Assembly (NCBI GenBank): GCA_963596005.1
Contig: CAVBJF010000006.1
Coordinates: 1 to 64,000 of the forward strand
From: Gallibacter pasteurianus_A
GTDB lineage: Bacteria > Bacillota > Clostridia > Peptostreptococcales > Anaerovoracaceae
Length of the DNA: 64,000 nucleotides
Direction: 5' to 3'
This document shows, piece by piece, positions 34,021-41,913 of the stretch (position 1 is its first letter; the number at the start of each line of letters is the position of its first letter). The notes under the pieces are model-generated. The model saw nothing but the letters and a program-made list of their open reading frames with translations, was not told the DNA's origin and made no database searches. A program made the translations under genes and the position numbers.

Positions 34021-34032
34021 ATTATGTTACCC

Positions 34033-34470
34033 TTACCGACGGGCAAAGTCAAGCGTTTTTTTAAGTATACGAGATGTGCCCTCTTTTAAATCATTTGTAT
34101 CAAGCACGCTTGATTCCATGGGGCAAAGGCCATCCCCCGTACGATTTTTGATATTTGGCACAAGCTTGTCTGCTTTAAAAGCTATATTCGCATTTTGCAA
34201 TATCTCCTTTGATGGCTCACTCATCAGTTCTCCATAGATAAACCGTACTTCGCCGTCAATCATAAACATTGCACTTGCCTTACCGACAACCTTATCTATA
34301 ACGATCGCTTCTCTAAGCTCCTCTGCAAACCAAAAATCTACTATCGGTACAACTCCGCTTGCTTCATGTTCAAATATAATGCCGTCATGCCATAAAAGAC
34401 ATGTGGTTTTCCCCGTGAAAAATTTTTCTCTTAACTCTTTTGCAAGCTCTTTGGCAAATTGCTTTTCCAT
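34033..34470 (-). CDS. DUF1893 (TM1506-like) protein
   Basis: A 145-residue cytosolic protein from the ATG at 34470, which has AGGGAG upstream; a longer frame would add 12 residues. CLLWHDGIIFEHEASGVVPIVDF (residues about 23-45) is typical of DUF1893/TM1506, a family with a cytidine-deaminase-like fold and unknown activity. It ends just upstream of the leader of the MTA/SAH deaminase-like gene and may be in the same transcription unit as the ECF S-component gene before it. Confidence 0.7.
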   Translation of the reverse strand: MEKQFAKELAKELREKFFTGKTTCLLWHDGIIFEHEASGVVPIVDFWFAEELREAIVIDKVVGKASAMFMIDGEVRFIYGELMSEPSKEILQNANIAFKADKLVPNIKNRTGDGLCPMESSVLDTNDLKEGTSRILKKTLDFARR

Positions 34471-34541
34471 ATCGCTCGCTCCCTTTCTTTTTATTCTACA
34501 AGTCATATGTGAATATAATTTTCAACATGCTTTAGATCATA

Positions 34542-35072
34542 TTAAATTTGTACATCCGATTTTTTTATAAGCTTCACCATTGGAGGTATTATAACAAGCT
34601 GTAAAATCGCACCCGGCACACCTGCCGAAAGACTTAAAACAAACATCTGCATATTTAGTCCGGAAATGCCAAACAGGTTTATCATCAGCACATACATGAG
34701 TCCGCTTGCTATCCTGCCACATACCATAACAATAATTAAGCCAAGATATGTGCTCTTTATGTTTTTGCTAACCACGCCTGCCATAATACCATAGCACATG
34801 ATCTCAACTGCCATTATCGGCATTGTAAGTACCGGTGGCATCTGAAATAGCATGCATGAGATGATAGGGCTAAGCGCTCCTACTACAGCTCCAGATCTGC
34901 TACCAAGCAAAAAGCCTGCAAGGATTGCAGGGATATGCATAGGCAGCATCACTTTCCCTACATTTGCGATTGGCAAAAAATGGAACATCTGCGGCAATAA
35001 AATGCCCAGTGCTAAAAATAATCCCGTATATACTACTGTTCTGCTTAAACTTCTTGTCTGCTGTTCGTTCAT
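34542..35072 (-). CDS. ECF transporter S-component (substrate unknown)
   Basis: A 176-residue membrane protein with about six hydrophobic segments. LGILLPQMFHFLPI, GKVMLPMHIPAILAGFLLGS (about 40-60) and GAVVGALSPIISCMLF resemble a general ECF S-component. No substrate motif is recognisable and no riboswitch is near. It overlaps nth by four bases. Vitamins or metals are possible substrates; none can be chosen from sequence. Confidence 0.75.
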   Translation of the reverse strand: MNEQQTRSLSRTVVYTGLFLALGILLPQMFHFLPIANVGKVMLPMHIPAILAGFLLGSRSGAVVGALSPIISCMLFQMPPVLTMPIMAVEIMCYGIMAGVVSKNIKSTYLGLIIVMVCGRIASGLMYVLMINLFGISGLNMQMFVLSLSAGVPGAILQLVIIPPMVKLIKKSDVQI

Positions 35073-35731
35073 TCTTTCTTTCCTCTCTTATTTGATTTGT
35101 TGTATCTGCAATATTTTTTAACTACACAGTCTTCACAATTTGGGTTCCTCGCCGTGCAACATCTCCTGCCGTGGAATATCAGAAGGTGATGTGTTTGTGT
35201 CCACCTATCCTTTGGTATGCGCTGCATCAGCTGTTTTTCTGTAGCTAAGACATCCTTAGCACTTGCAAGTCCTATCCTGTTTGAAACTCTAAAAACATGT
35301 GTGTCCACTGCAATGCGTTGCTCCCCAAATCCAACTGACATCACCACATTAGCTGTTTTCCTGCCTACACCCGGAAGATTCATAAGTTCTTCATCGCTTT
35401 TAGGAACCTTCTGATTATACTGATTTGTGAGAATTTTTGCAAGTCCGATTATATTTTTTGATTTTGTCTTGTACATTCCGATACTCTTTATAATCTCTAT
35501 GACATCCTCTTCGCTTGCATTTGCCAGCTCTGATGGCGTTTTATATTTTAAAAAAAGCGTAGGTGTCACCTTATTTACGCTAACATCTGTCGTCTGTGCG
35601 GAAAGCACAACGGCAATTAGCAGATGGAATATACTATCGTAATCGAGCGCACAACCGGCATCCGGATACTCTTTTTCCAGAAGATCCAATATCTTTATCG
35701 TCTCGCTTTTTGTTAGATCCTTTTTAGCCAT
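35069..35731 (-). CDS. nth: Endonuclease III
   Basis: A 220-residue base-excision-repair glycosylase/AP lyase for oxidised pyrimidines. The helix-hairpin-helix LPGVGRKTANVVMSVGF holds the catalytic Lys (about 117-133), and the catalytic Asp is in AVDTHVFRVSNRIGL (about 141-155). The C-terminal 4Fe-4S ligands follow the usual C-x6-C-x2-C-x5-C spacing in CTARNPNCEDCVVKKYC. It overlaps the upstream membrane protein gene by eight bases and the ECF gene by four. Confidence 0.96.
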   Translation of the reverse strand: MAKKDLTKSETIKILDLLEKEYPDAGCALDYDSIFHLLIAVVLSAQTTDVSVNKVTPTLFLKYKTPSELANASEEDVIEIIKSIGMYKTKSKNIIGLAKILTNQYNQKVPKSDEELMNLPGVGRKTANVVMSVGFGEQRIAVDTHVFRVSNRIGLASAKDVLATEKQLMQRIPKDRWTQTHHLLIFHGRRCCTARNPNCEDCVVKKYCRYNKSNKRGKKE

Positions 35732-36326
35732 CGCTTTTTACCTGCTCGTCCCTTTTATCATCGTTTGTTTCCGACTTTCTTTCATCACTATGTGAAAGCT
35801 TAAAGTCAAGTGCTTCCCTCTTCACTCTTTTTCTATATAAATTTATAGCTAATGTGAAAATATAATCATACACAAAGAAAGCTGCAATACATATCAAAGC
35901 TATCGCCCATAGCGGGAAATCGTAAATTTTACTATTCCCTAAAAACAATTCCTTAAAGAAATATAATATTATAATGCCGTCAAGTGTAAAAAACAAAGCT
36001 TTTGCGCATATCTGAGCCGGTGCGCTTTTTAGCTTTTCGGCAAAGAATTTTATAAATGCATAGATACCAAAAAACATCCCATATGGCAAAATTGCAAGCT
36101 TATTTGGCAAGAATATAAACGAAAGAAGGAGCACTGCCACATAGACGAGTACACCTCCTCTTAATCCAACTTCCATTATAACGATTCCGGAAAAAAGTCC
36201 CGCAACTGCATAACATGTTATTTCAGCGCCCGGAATGATTGATGCTAAGACGGTAAATACAACTGCAAGTGCTGTTGCAAGTCCGCATAATGCTATGCCT
36301 TTAGTCTTATTTGAAATATCATTCAT
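35724..36326 (-). CDS. Conserved membrane protein, function unknown
   Basis: A 200-residue protein with about six hydrophobic helices and a hydrophilic tail rich in Lys, Glu and Asp after about 160. KGIALCGLATALAVVFTVLAS near the start resembles S-component or QueT-like membrane proteins, but no family is assigned securely. It lies upstream of nth and overlaps it by eight bases. Confidence 0.6.
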   Translation of the reverse strand: MNDISNKTKGIALCGLATALAVVFTVLASIIPGAEITCYAVAGLFSGIVIMEVGLRGGVLVYVAVLLLSFIFLPNKLAILPYGMFFGIYAFIKFFAEKLKSAPAQICAKALFFTLDGIIILYFFKELFLGNSKIYDFPLWAIALICIAAFFVYDYIFTLAINLYRKRVKREALDFKLSHSDERKSETNDDKRDEQVKSDG

Positions 36327-36373
36327 CCTTTCTTCCCCATCCTTATACTTACAACTCCGAATATATCAAAATT

Positions 36374-36934
36374 CTAAAATGCGTTGCAACACAGGTCTGC
36401 ACAGCAGTAGCATTGGAGTGCCTGGCAAAAAGCATCTTCTGTCGATGTATAGCCTCTGCCTGCGGCTGCATTTCTGTACATGCCTCCGGAATTCATCATT
36501 CTTGCAAGGACAGTCCTGTATTCTTGGTTTTGCGGTTCCATATTGACTGCCTGCTGTATCTTGCTCATCGCATCATCGTACCAACCTTTTTTGTATGAAA
36601 TCATGCCTGAAAGAAAAATCCATTCTGCATTTTTTACGGATATACGACTAAGCATCGCTTCCGCCGCTCCGAGATTGCCGCTGTCTATTTCTCTTCTTAT
36701 CGCGTCAAACTGAGGGTCTCTCGGTCTGCCGGTTGAACCCGTCGCACCCTTATTTTTTAACATGTCATACGCCTCGTTGACCTCTCGCAATTTTTCCTCG
36801 GCAAGATCCGCAAGCGGATTGTCTTGATATTTATCAGGATGATATTTTTTTACAAGTTCTCTATATGCTGCCTTTATTTCTTCATCATTAGCATCTTCTT
36901 TTACTCCGAGTACCTCATATGGATTTGTTACCAT
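36374..36934 (-). CDS. J-domain protein with TPR-like region and cysteine-rich tail
   Basis: A 186-residue protein. Residues 4-65 form a J domain (NPYEVLGVKEDANDEEIKAA, then the catalytic HPD in KKYHPDKYQDN). Residues about 75-150 have tetratricopeptide-like helices (GNLGAAEAMLSRI, GWYDDAMSKIQQAVNMEPQN). The last 18 residues contain six cysteines (FCQALQCYCCADLCCNAF), possibly a metal or Fe-S site. It is not a full DnaJ. It overlaps a DUF5685 gene by seven bases. A chaperone adaptor role is inferred from the J domain. Confidence 0.88.
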   Translation of the reverse strand: MVTNPYEVLGVKEDANDEEIKAAYRELVKKYHPDKYQDNPLADLAEEKLREVNEAYDMLKNKGATGSTGRPRDPQFDAIRREIDSGNLGAAEAMLSRISVKNAEWIFLSGMISYKKGWYDDAMSKIQQAVNMEPQNQEYRTVLARMMNSGGMYRNAAAGRGYTSTEDAFCQALQCYCCADLCCNAF

Positions 36935-37863
36935 CTGCTTCTCCTTTTTTCCGCAATTTGTATTTCAAGCACCTCTTCTGTCTTCTTTAAAAGTCCGACA
37001 TATATAATATTTTCTATTATACCTTTATTTTTTTTAATATCGAGTAAATCAAGCGACTTTGCAATTTCTGAAAGGCACAGTATTAAATTTCGCTCAACAT
37101 CATTTTTTATTCTCGCCTTAAATACTGCAATATCCTCGTTTTTATCATAGCTGAATCTATACAACAACGGATTATATGCTCCGTTTTTTATGTTGTCTTC
37201 GATATCATCATATGCATCTGTCAGATATATCCATTTGCCGAGATTATAGCCGACTCTTGATAAAATCTTTTTTTGTGCCTCAAATGTTTTTTTTGAATTT
37301 GAGCTTGCTTCTTCGGAACCCTTCGCCTCATATACAGCTTCAAGTCCGTCTGTAAGTATTCCCTGCATTATCCTTGCAAAAACATCAGATACCTCATCAA
37401 GATGTGCGCTTTTTTGTGCCTCAAGTAAATTTAGGTGTTTTAAATTTTCTTCTGTTTTAGATGCAAGAGAAGATCTCGTCCTTGCAATTCGTCTGTATTT
37501 ACCTTTGTTTTGCCAGGCAAGAAATCTTGCACTAAGTTTTTTTTCGTCGTGTGCGTCGTCCTTTAGCTTGAGGTACGCAAGCATTAGCATTACATCTGCC
37601 GAATAATTTATCGCCCTGCCATGCACAATAGCCTTTTTTTTGAATGGATTTGCAATACATACTTCTCTTGTCAAGGCTTCTTTCTCATCTGCTATGCTTG
37701 ACAAGAGTACCGCTAAAAAAGCGGCGTCATAGCTGAGTGTCATCCTTGGTAGCTGTCCGTATCTCTTGCCTATGGATTTGCAAATGCCACAATAATATGC
37801 CTTATAAATTTCTGCCTCTTTTACTTTCATCTCGGGCTTATACGCTGTCACATAACCAAGCAT
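36928..37863 (-). CDS. DUF5685 family protein
   Basis: A 311-residue, mainly helical cytosolic protein. The N-terminal YYCGICKSIGKRYGQLPR (23-40) with C25-x2-C28 is the family hallmark. Acidic clusters D216-A-Y-D-D-I-E-D223 and the helix around D90 recall the Asp-rich motifs of isoprenoid synthases, but the function is unknown. GGAG precedes the ATG. It overlaps the J-domain gene, and the two probably act together. Confidence 0.8.
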   Translation of the reverse strand: MLGYVTAYKPEMKVKEAEIYKAYYCGICKSIGKRYGQLPRMTLSYDAAFLAVLLSSIADEKEALTREVCIANPFKKKAIVHGRAINYSADVMLMLAYLKLKDDAHDEKKLSARFLAWQNKGKYRRIARTRSSLASKTEENLKHLNLLEAQKSAHLDEVSDVFARIMQGILTDGLEAVYEAKGSEEASSNSKKTFEAQKKILSRVGYNLGKWIYLTDAYDDIEDNIKNGAYNPLLYRFSYDKNEDIAVFKARIKNDVERNLILCLSEIAKSLDLLDIKKNKGIIENIIYVGLLKKTEEVLEIQIAEKRRSRW

Positions 37864-37987
37864 CCAATCTCCTTGTAAGTTCGTCTTTTATTGCAATCCT
37901 TCCCTTTTTATGGTCGATATTTTACCACAAATACCTTTGCTGTTCCATAAAAGATTAAATATATTACAATATGGTTATATTTATAAT

Positions 37988-38623
37988 TTACTTCCTTATC
38001 TTTGCAATATATCTCTCTTTTGAATTATCCATATGCCTTGTCATCGCTGTAATTCCTGCCTCTACATCCCGTTTTTTGAAAGCCTCAAATATTTTAGTGT
38101 GCTCCTCAAATACTACTTGCAGGTAATCTCCTGACCTTCTTTGCGACGGCACCTCCGCATGCTTTAGCATGTCCTGATATGATGAAAGTAGATTTTTTAA
38201 CATTCGATTGCCGGAAGCCTCATATATTTTCCTATGAAAATTGATATTTATAGTAAGCATTTTTGCGATGTCTTTTTTCATCGTATAAAATTCCATAAAT
38301 TCGAATATTTCCGAAAGTTCCGCAAATTGCTCATCGGTGATGCGCTCAATCGCCCATTTTATCGCCTGTATTTCGTATATCTTACGCAATGTGAACATGT
38401 CTTTGTAATCCTGTTTGCTAAGGCCTGTCACAAAAAAACCTCTGTTTGGAATGCTGTTTACAAGTCCATCTGTTTTAAGCTTTTGAAGGGCTTCCCTTAC
38501 AGGCGTACGGCTTACCTTATACTTGTCGCACAACACCTTTTCCGTGAGCTTCAAGCCGTCTCTTAGCTTGCCATCGAGGATATCATCGCGCAAGGTTGGA
38601 TATAAATCAGTTGAAATAGCCAT
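37988..38623 (-). CDS. GntR-family regulator (FCD subfamily)
   Basis: A 211-residue repressor-type regulator from the ATG at 38623 with AAAGGA eight bases upstream. The N-terminal winged helix (TLRDDILDGKL, CDKYKVSRTPVREALQKLKTDGL, about 8-55) is followed by an all-helical FCD ligand-binding domain with conserved Asp and His residues (about 80-205). It is the last gene after acn and icd on the same strand. A GntR-like TTGTATACAA site is at the acn promoter, so it probably controls this operon and itself. Confidence 0.9.
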   Translation of the reverse strand: MAISTDLYPTLRDDILDGKLRDGLKLTEKVLCDKYKVSRTPVREALQKLKTDGLVNSIPNRGFFVTGLSKQDYKDMFTLRKIYEIQAIKWAIERITDEQFAELSEIFEFMEFYTMKKDIAKMLTININFHRKIYEASGNRMLKNLLSSYQDMLKHAEVPSQRRSGDYLQVVFEEHTKIFEAFKKRDVEAGITAMTRHMDNSKERYIAKIRK

Positions 38624-38673
38624 TTTGTATTTCCTTTCCAATTTAAATCAAGTAAAAATATTATCCGCGGCTT

Positions 38674-39813
38674 TTATAGTCTTTCCTGTATGTAGGCTGC
38701 AAACTCTGTCGCAGTATTGCCCTTGCCGTTGCCAGACATCTCGAGCGCGCTCGAGGCTTCACTCACAAGCTGTGAGAGAAGCTCGGCTTTGCCCGCAAAG
38801 CCGATATGTCTGAGCAACAGCTCAAATGCTGTAAGCAGGCTTGCCGGATTCGCATATTCTGCTATTCCTTCCTCAACCATGCGAGGTGCACTGCCGTGTA
38901 CCGCTTCAAACATGGCATATTTGTTTCCGATATTTGCACTTCCCGCAGTACCGACGCCACCCTGTATTTGGGCCGCCTCGTCAGTGATGATATCACCATA
39001 CAAATTAGGCAATATAAATACATTGAAATTGGAGTTAATCTCATCATTTATGAGATTTGCCGCACAGATATCGACATACCAGCTATCTGTCTTTATCTGC
39101 GGATATTCCTCGGCTATTTCACTTGCCAGCTTCAAAAATTTGCCGTCTGTTTTTTTCATAATGTTTGCTTTTGTTATTATCGAAACATTTAGATTGCCGT
39201 TATTTTTTGCATATTCAAACGCTGCCCGTGCAAGTCTTTTTGTACCGACATCCGTTGTAACCTTAAAGTCCATAGAAATCTCATCAGAAATATCAATACC
39301 TCTGCTTCCAAGTGCGTATTCACCCTCTGTATTTTCCCTATAAAAAATCCAATTTAGATTTTTTTCTGGTACAACAACCGGTCTTACATTTGCAAATAAA
39401 TCAAGCTCTCTTCTAAGTGTCACATTTGCACTTTCTATATTCGGCAGTCCATCGCCCTTTCCCGGTGTAGTTGTCGGTCCTTTTAGTATGACATGGCATT
39501 TTTTTAGCTCTTCAAGCACATCGTCCGGTACAGCCTGCATTTTAGCAACTCTGTTTTCTATTGTAAGCCCGTCTATTTTCTTTAGCTTTATCTTTCCGCT
39601 TGCAATCTCATCAGCCATCAGCTTTTCCGCAACCATTAGCGTGCTGTCCATGATAACAGGACCTATGCCGTCACCCGGTACTACACCTATTACAATCTGC
39701 TCAAGATTTTCAAAGTCTGTTGGCTCGCTGTTTTGCTTGAGAGCTTCAGCTCTTTTTAGCTGTTCCTCCAATAGCTCCTTGAAATATTCGACATTTTTTT
39801 GTATATCCTTCAT
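38674..39813 (-). CDS. icd: Isocitrate dehydrogenase (isocitrate/isopropylmalate dehydrogenase family)
   Basis: A 379-residue enzyme of the NAD(P)-dependent beta-decarboxylating family. VPGDGIGPVIMDSTL (about 44-58) is the N-terminal signature. ESANVTLRRELDLFANVRP (about 127-145) binds the substrate. NLYGDIITDEAAQIQGG, then GSANIGNKYAMFEAVHGSAP (about 272-310) carry the metal and coenzyme regions. The aconitase gene is 13 bp upstream, which favours isocitrate over isopropylmalate. Its role is probably 2-oxoglutarate and glutamate supply. Coenzyme preference is not assigned. Confidence 0.9.
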   Translation of the reverse strand: MKDIQKNVEYFKELLEEQLKRAEALKQNSEPTDFENLEQIVIGVVPGDGIGPVIMDSTLMVAEKLMADEIASGKIKLKKIDGLTIENRVAKMQAVPDDVLEELKKCHVILKGPTTTPGKGDGLPNIESANVTLRRELDLFANVRPVVVPEKNLNWIFYRENTEGEYALGSRGIDISDEISMDFKVTTDVGTKRLARAAFEYAKNNGNLNVSIITKANIMKKTDGKFLKLASEIAEEYPQIKTDSWYVDICAANLINDEINSNFNVFILPNLYGDIITDEAAQIQGGVGTAGSANIGNKYAMFEAVHGSAPRMVEEGIAEYANPASLLTAFELLLRHIGFAGKAELLSQLVSEASSALEMSGNGKGNTATEFAAYIQERL

Positions 39814-39826
39814 TTTTTATCTCCTA

Positions 39827-41749
39827 TTAGTTGCCCTTGATAAGATTTATTTTTCCGCCTGCCAAAATCATCTGCTTTTCAAGCTCAGAAAAATTGCCAT
39901 GTGTTTTGTATTCCTTGCCGTTTGTAAGATTGCTCACAATAATATAATCATTTTCCATCTGCCCGATCGCATCCTTGATAGCAAGCTTTTGACCTATTTC
40001 AAAATCGTCATAATCTGCCTGATTATCAAAGATAAGTGGCAATATACCGCTGTTTATAAGGTTTGAGCGGTGAATTCTTGCAAATGATTTAGCTATTACA
40101 AACTTAACTCCAAGATAAAGAGGTGCAAGTGCCGCATGCTCCCTTGATGATCCCTGCCCATAGTTGTCTCCGCCTACAATTGCACATTCCTTTGCATCCT
40201 GACATCTCTTTGCAAATTCGCCGTCAATCTTCTCAAAGCAGAAATTTGAAAGATACGGCACATTTGAGCGGTAAGGAAGCAATCTCGAATCAGACGGCAT
40301 AATATCATCTGTTGTAATGTTATCTCCCGCATGTAGGCAAACAGTCGCATCCACCTCATCCTTTAGCTTTTCGTTTCTTGGGAAAGGCTTGATGTTTGGT
40401 CCCATTTCCACAGGCGTATTTTTTGTATCACATCCGTCAGGATATATGATAAAGTTGTCGTTTTTAGGAAATGCGGTATCTGCGATCGCAGGAAGCTCCT
40501 CACCTGACAGACTGCCGTCCGTAAGGACACCTTTTATAGCCGAAATCGCTGCAGTCTCAGGGCTTACAAGATAAACCTGAGCATCAAGTGTGCCCGAACG
40601 TCCTTTAAAGTTTCTGTTAAATGTACGAAGCGAAATAGCACCCGATTTTGGCGATTGTCCCATTCCTATGCAAGGTCCGCAGGCATTCTCGATAATTCTT
40701 GCGCCCGCACCTATCATATCTGCAATAGCTCCGTTTTCTGCAAGCTTTTTAAGAATCTTACTTGAGCCCGGAGAAATAACAAGCGAAACATCCGGATGTA
40801 CTTTTTTGCCCTTTAGGATTGTAGCAACCTTCATAAGATCCGCATATGAAGAGTTTGTGCAGCTTCCTATCGCTACCTGATCTATTTTTATCTCGCCGAT
40901 TTCCTTTACGCTCTTGACATTGTCAGGGCTGTGTGGCATGGCAGCAAGAGGCTTTAACTCGCTTAAATCAATCTCAAGCACCTCGTCATATACGGCATCT
41001 TCATCAGCACAAAGTGGCACAAAATCATCTCCTCTGCCTTGTGCCTCAAGATATTTTTTAGTATTTTCGTCACTTGGAAATACAGAAGTTGTCGCACCGA
41101 GCTCAGCTCCCATATTTGTAATAGTAGCTCTGTCTGTGACGGATAGATTTTTAACTCCGTCGCCTGTATACTCTACAATCTTACCAACTCCGCCCTTTAC
41201 AGAAAGCTCCTGCAAAACCTTCAATATAACATCCTTTGCGGAAGTCCAAGGCTTTAATGCTCCTTTCAGCTTTACATTTATAACCTTAGGTACTGTGAGC
41301 GAATAAGTGCCTTTTGCCATCGCAACGGCAACATCAAGTCCACCTGCACCGATAGCGATCATGCCAAGTCCGCCACCTGTCGGTGTATGGCTGTCCGATC
41401 CAAGGAGCGTTTTGCCGGGAATACCGTAATTTTCAAGGTGTAGCTGGTGACAAATACCATTGCCCGGCTTAGAAAACAACACGCCGTGTCTTTTTGCAAC
41501 GCTCTTTATAAATGCATGGTCGTCTGCGTTTTCAAAACCTGTCTGAAGTGTGTTGTGATCAATATACGCAACAGAAAGCTCTGTCTTTACCTTTTCCACA
41601 TCCATAGCCTCAAGCTGTAAATATACCATAGTACCTGTCGAATCCTGCGTCAGCGTCTGATCCATTTTTATTGTAATCTCAGTGCCCGGTTTCATCTCTC
41701 CCTCGATCAAATGCGCTTCGAGGATTTTGTATGCCAAAGTTTTGCCCAT
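39827..41749 (-). CDS. acn: Aconitate hydratase
   Basis: A 640-residue aconitase of the short single-chain type. It isomerises citrate and isocitrate through cis-aconitate with a 4Fe-4S cluster. SDSHTPTGGGLGMIAIGAGG (about 118-138), GSCTNSS (about 290) and ACGPCIGMGQSPKSG (about 355-370) contain cluster cysteines and substrate residues. NYGQGSSREHAA near 540 is the swivel-domain motif. It is the first gene of acn-icd-gntR. GGAGG precedes the ATG. Citrate synthase is not in the window. Confidence 0.95.
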   Translation of the reverse strand: MGKTLAYKILEAHLIEGEMKPGTEITIKMDQTLTQDSTGTMVYLQLEAMDVEKVKTELSVAYIDHNTLQTGFENADDHAFIKSVAKRHGVLFSKPGNGICHQLHLENYGIPGKTLLGSDSHTPTGGGLGMIAIGAGGLDVAVAMAKGTYSLTVPKVINVKLKGALKPWTSAKDVILKVLQELSVKGGVGKIVEYTGDGVKNLSVTDRATITNMGAELGATTSVFPSDENTKKYLEAQGRGDDFVPLCADEDAVYDEVLEIDLSELKPLAAMPHSPDNVKSVKEIGEIKIDQVAIGSCTNSSYADLMKVATILKGKKVHPDVSLVISPGSSKILKKLAENGAIADMIGAGARIIENACGPCIGMGQSPKSGAISLRTFNRNFKGRSGTLDAQVYLVSPETAAISAIKGVLTDGSLSGEELPAIADTAFPKNDNFIIYPDGCDTKNTPVEMGPNIKPFPRNEKLKDEVDATVCLHAGDNITTDDIMPSDSRLLPYRSNVPYLSNFCFEKIDGEFAKRCQDAKECAIVGGDNYGQGSSREHAALAPLYLGVKFVIAKSFARIHRSNLINSGILPLIFDNQADYDDFEIGQKLAIKDAIGQMENDYIIVSNLTNGKEYKTHGNFSELEKQMILAGGKINLIKGN

Positions 41750-41780
41750 TTTGTACCTCCATTATTTCTGAATTGTATTC

Positions 41781-41818
41781 TTGTATACAATCATATATTA
41801 CTACCCTTCTTTAGTCAA
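41781..41818 (-). promoter_or_regulatory. acn promoter with GntR-type operator
   Basis: TTGACT (41813-41818), a 17-bp spacer and TATGAT (41790-41795) on the minus strand form a strong promoter. The perfect palindrome TTGTATACAA (41781-41790) touches the -10 box, with a further ATTGTAT arm at 41772-41778. FCD-type GntR proteins bind such TNGTATACNA-like sites, so repression by the GntR protein at the operon end is likely. Confidence 0.75.
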
Positions 41819-41851
41819 GCATCCCACGCCTTAATTGTTTGAAAAACAAAA

Positions 41852-41881
41852 ATAGTATCCTAAGTCGTCTCAGGATACTAT
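41852..41881 (-). terminator. Terminator of clpB
   Basis: ATAGTATCCT and AGGATACTAT pair around a ten-base loop. T runs follow on both sides. It lies about 33 bp after the clpB stop and would also shield acn from read-through. Confidence 0.85.
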
Positions 41882-41913
41882 TTTTTGTTTACCATATAAG
41901 CAAGCTTGCAGCA

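Noticed and set aside
38717..39343. 208-codon plus-strand frame opposite icd
   Set aside because: It mirrors icd codons and shows no promoter, start context or known domain.
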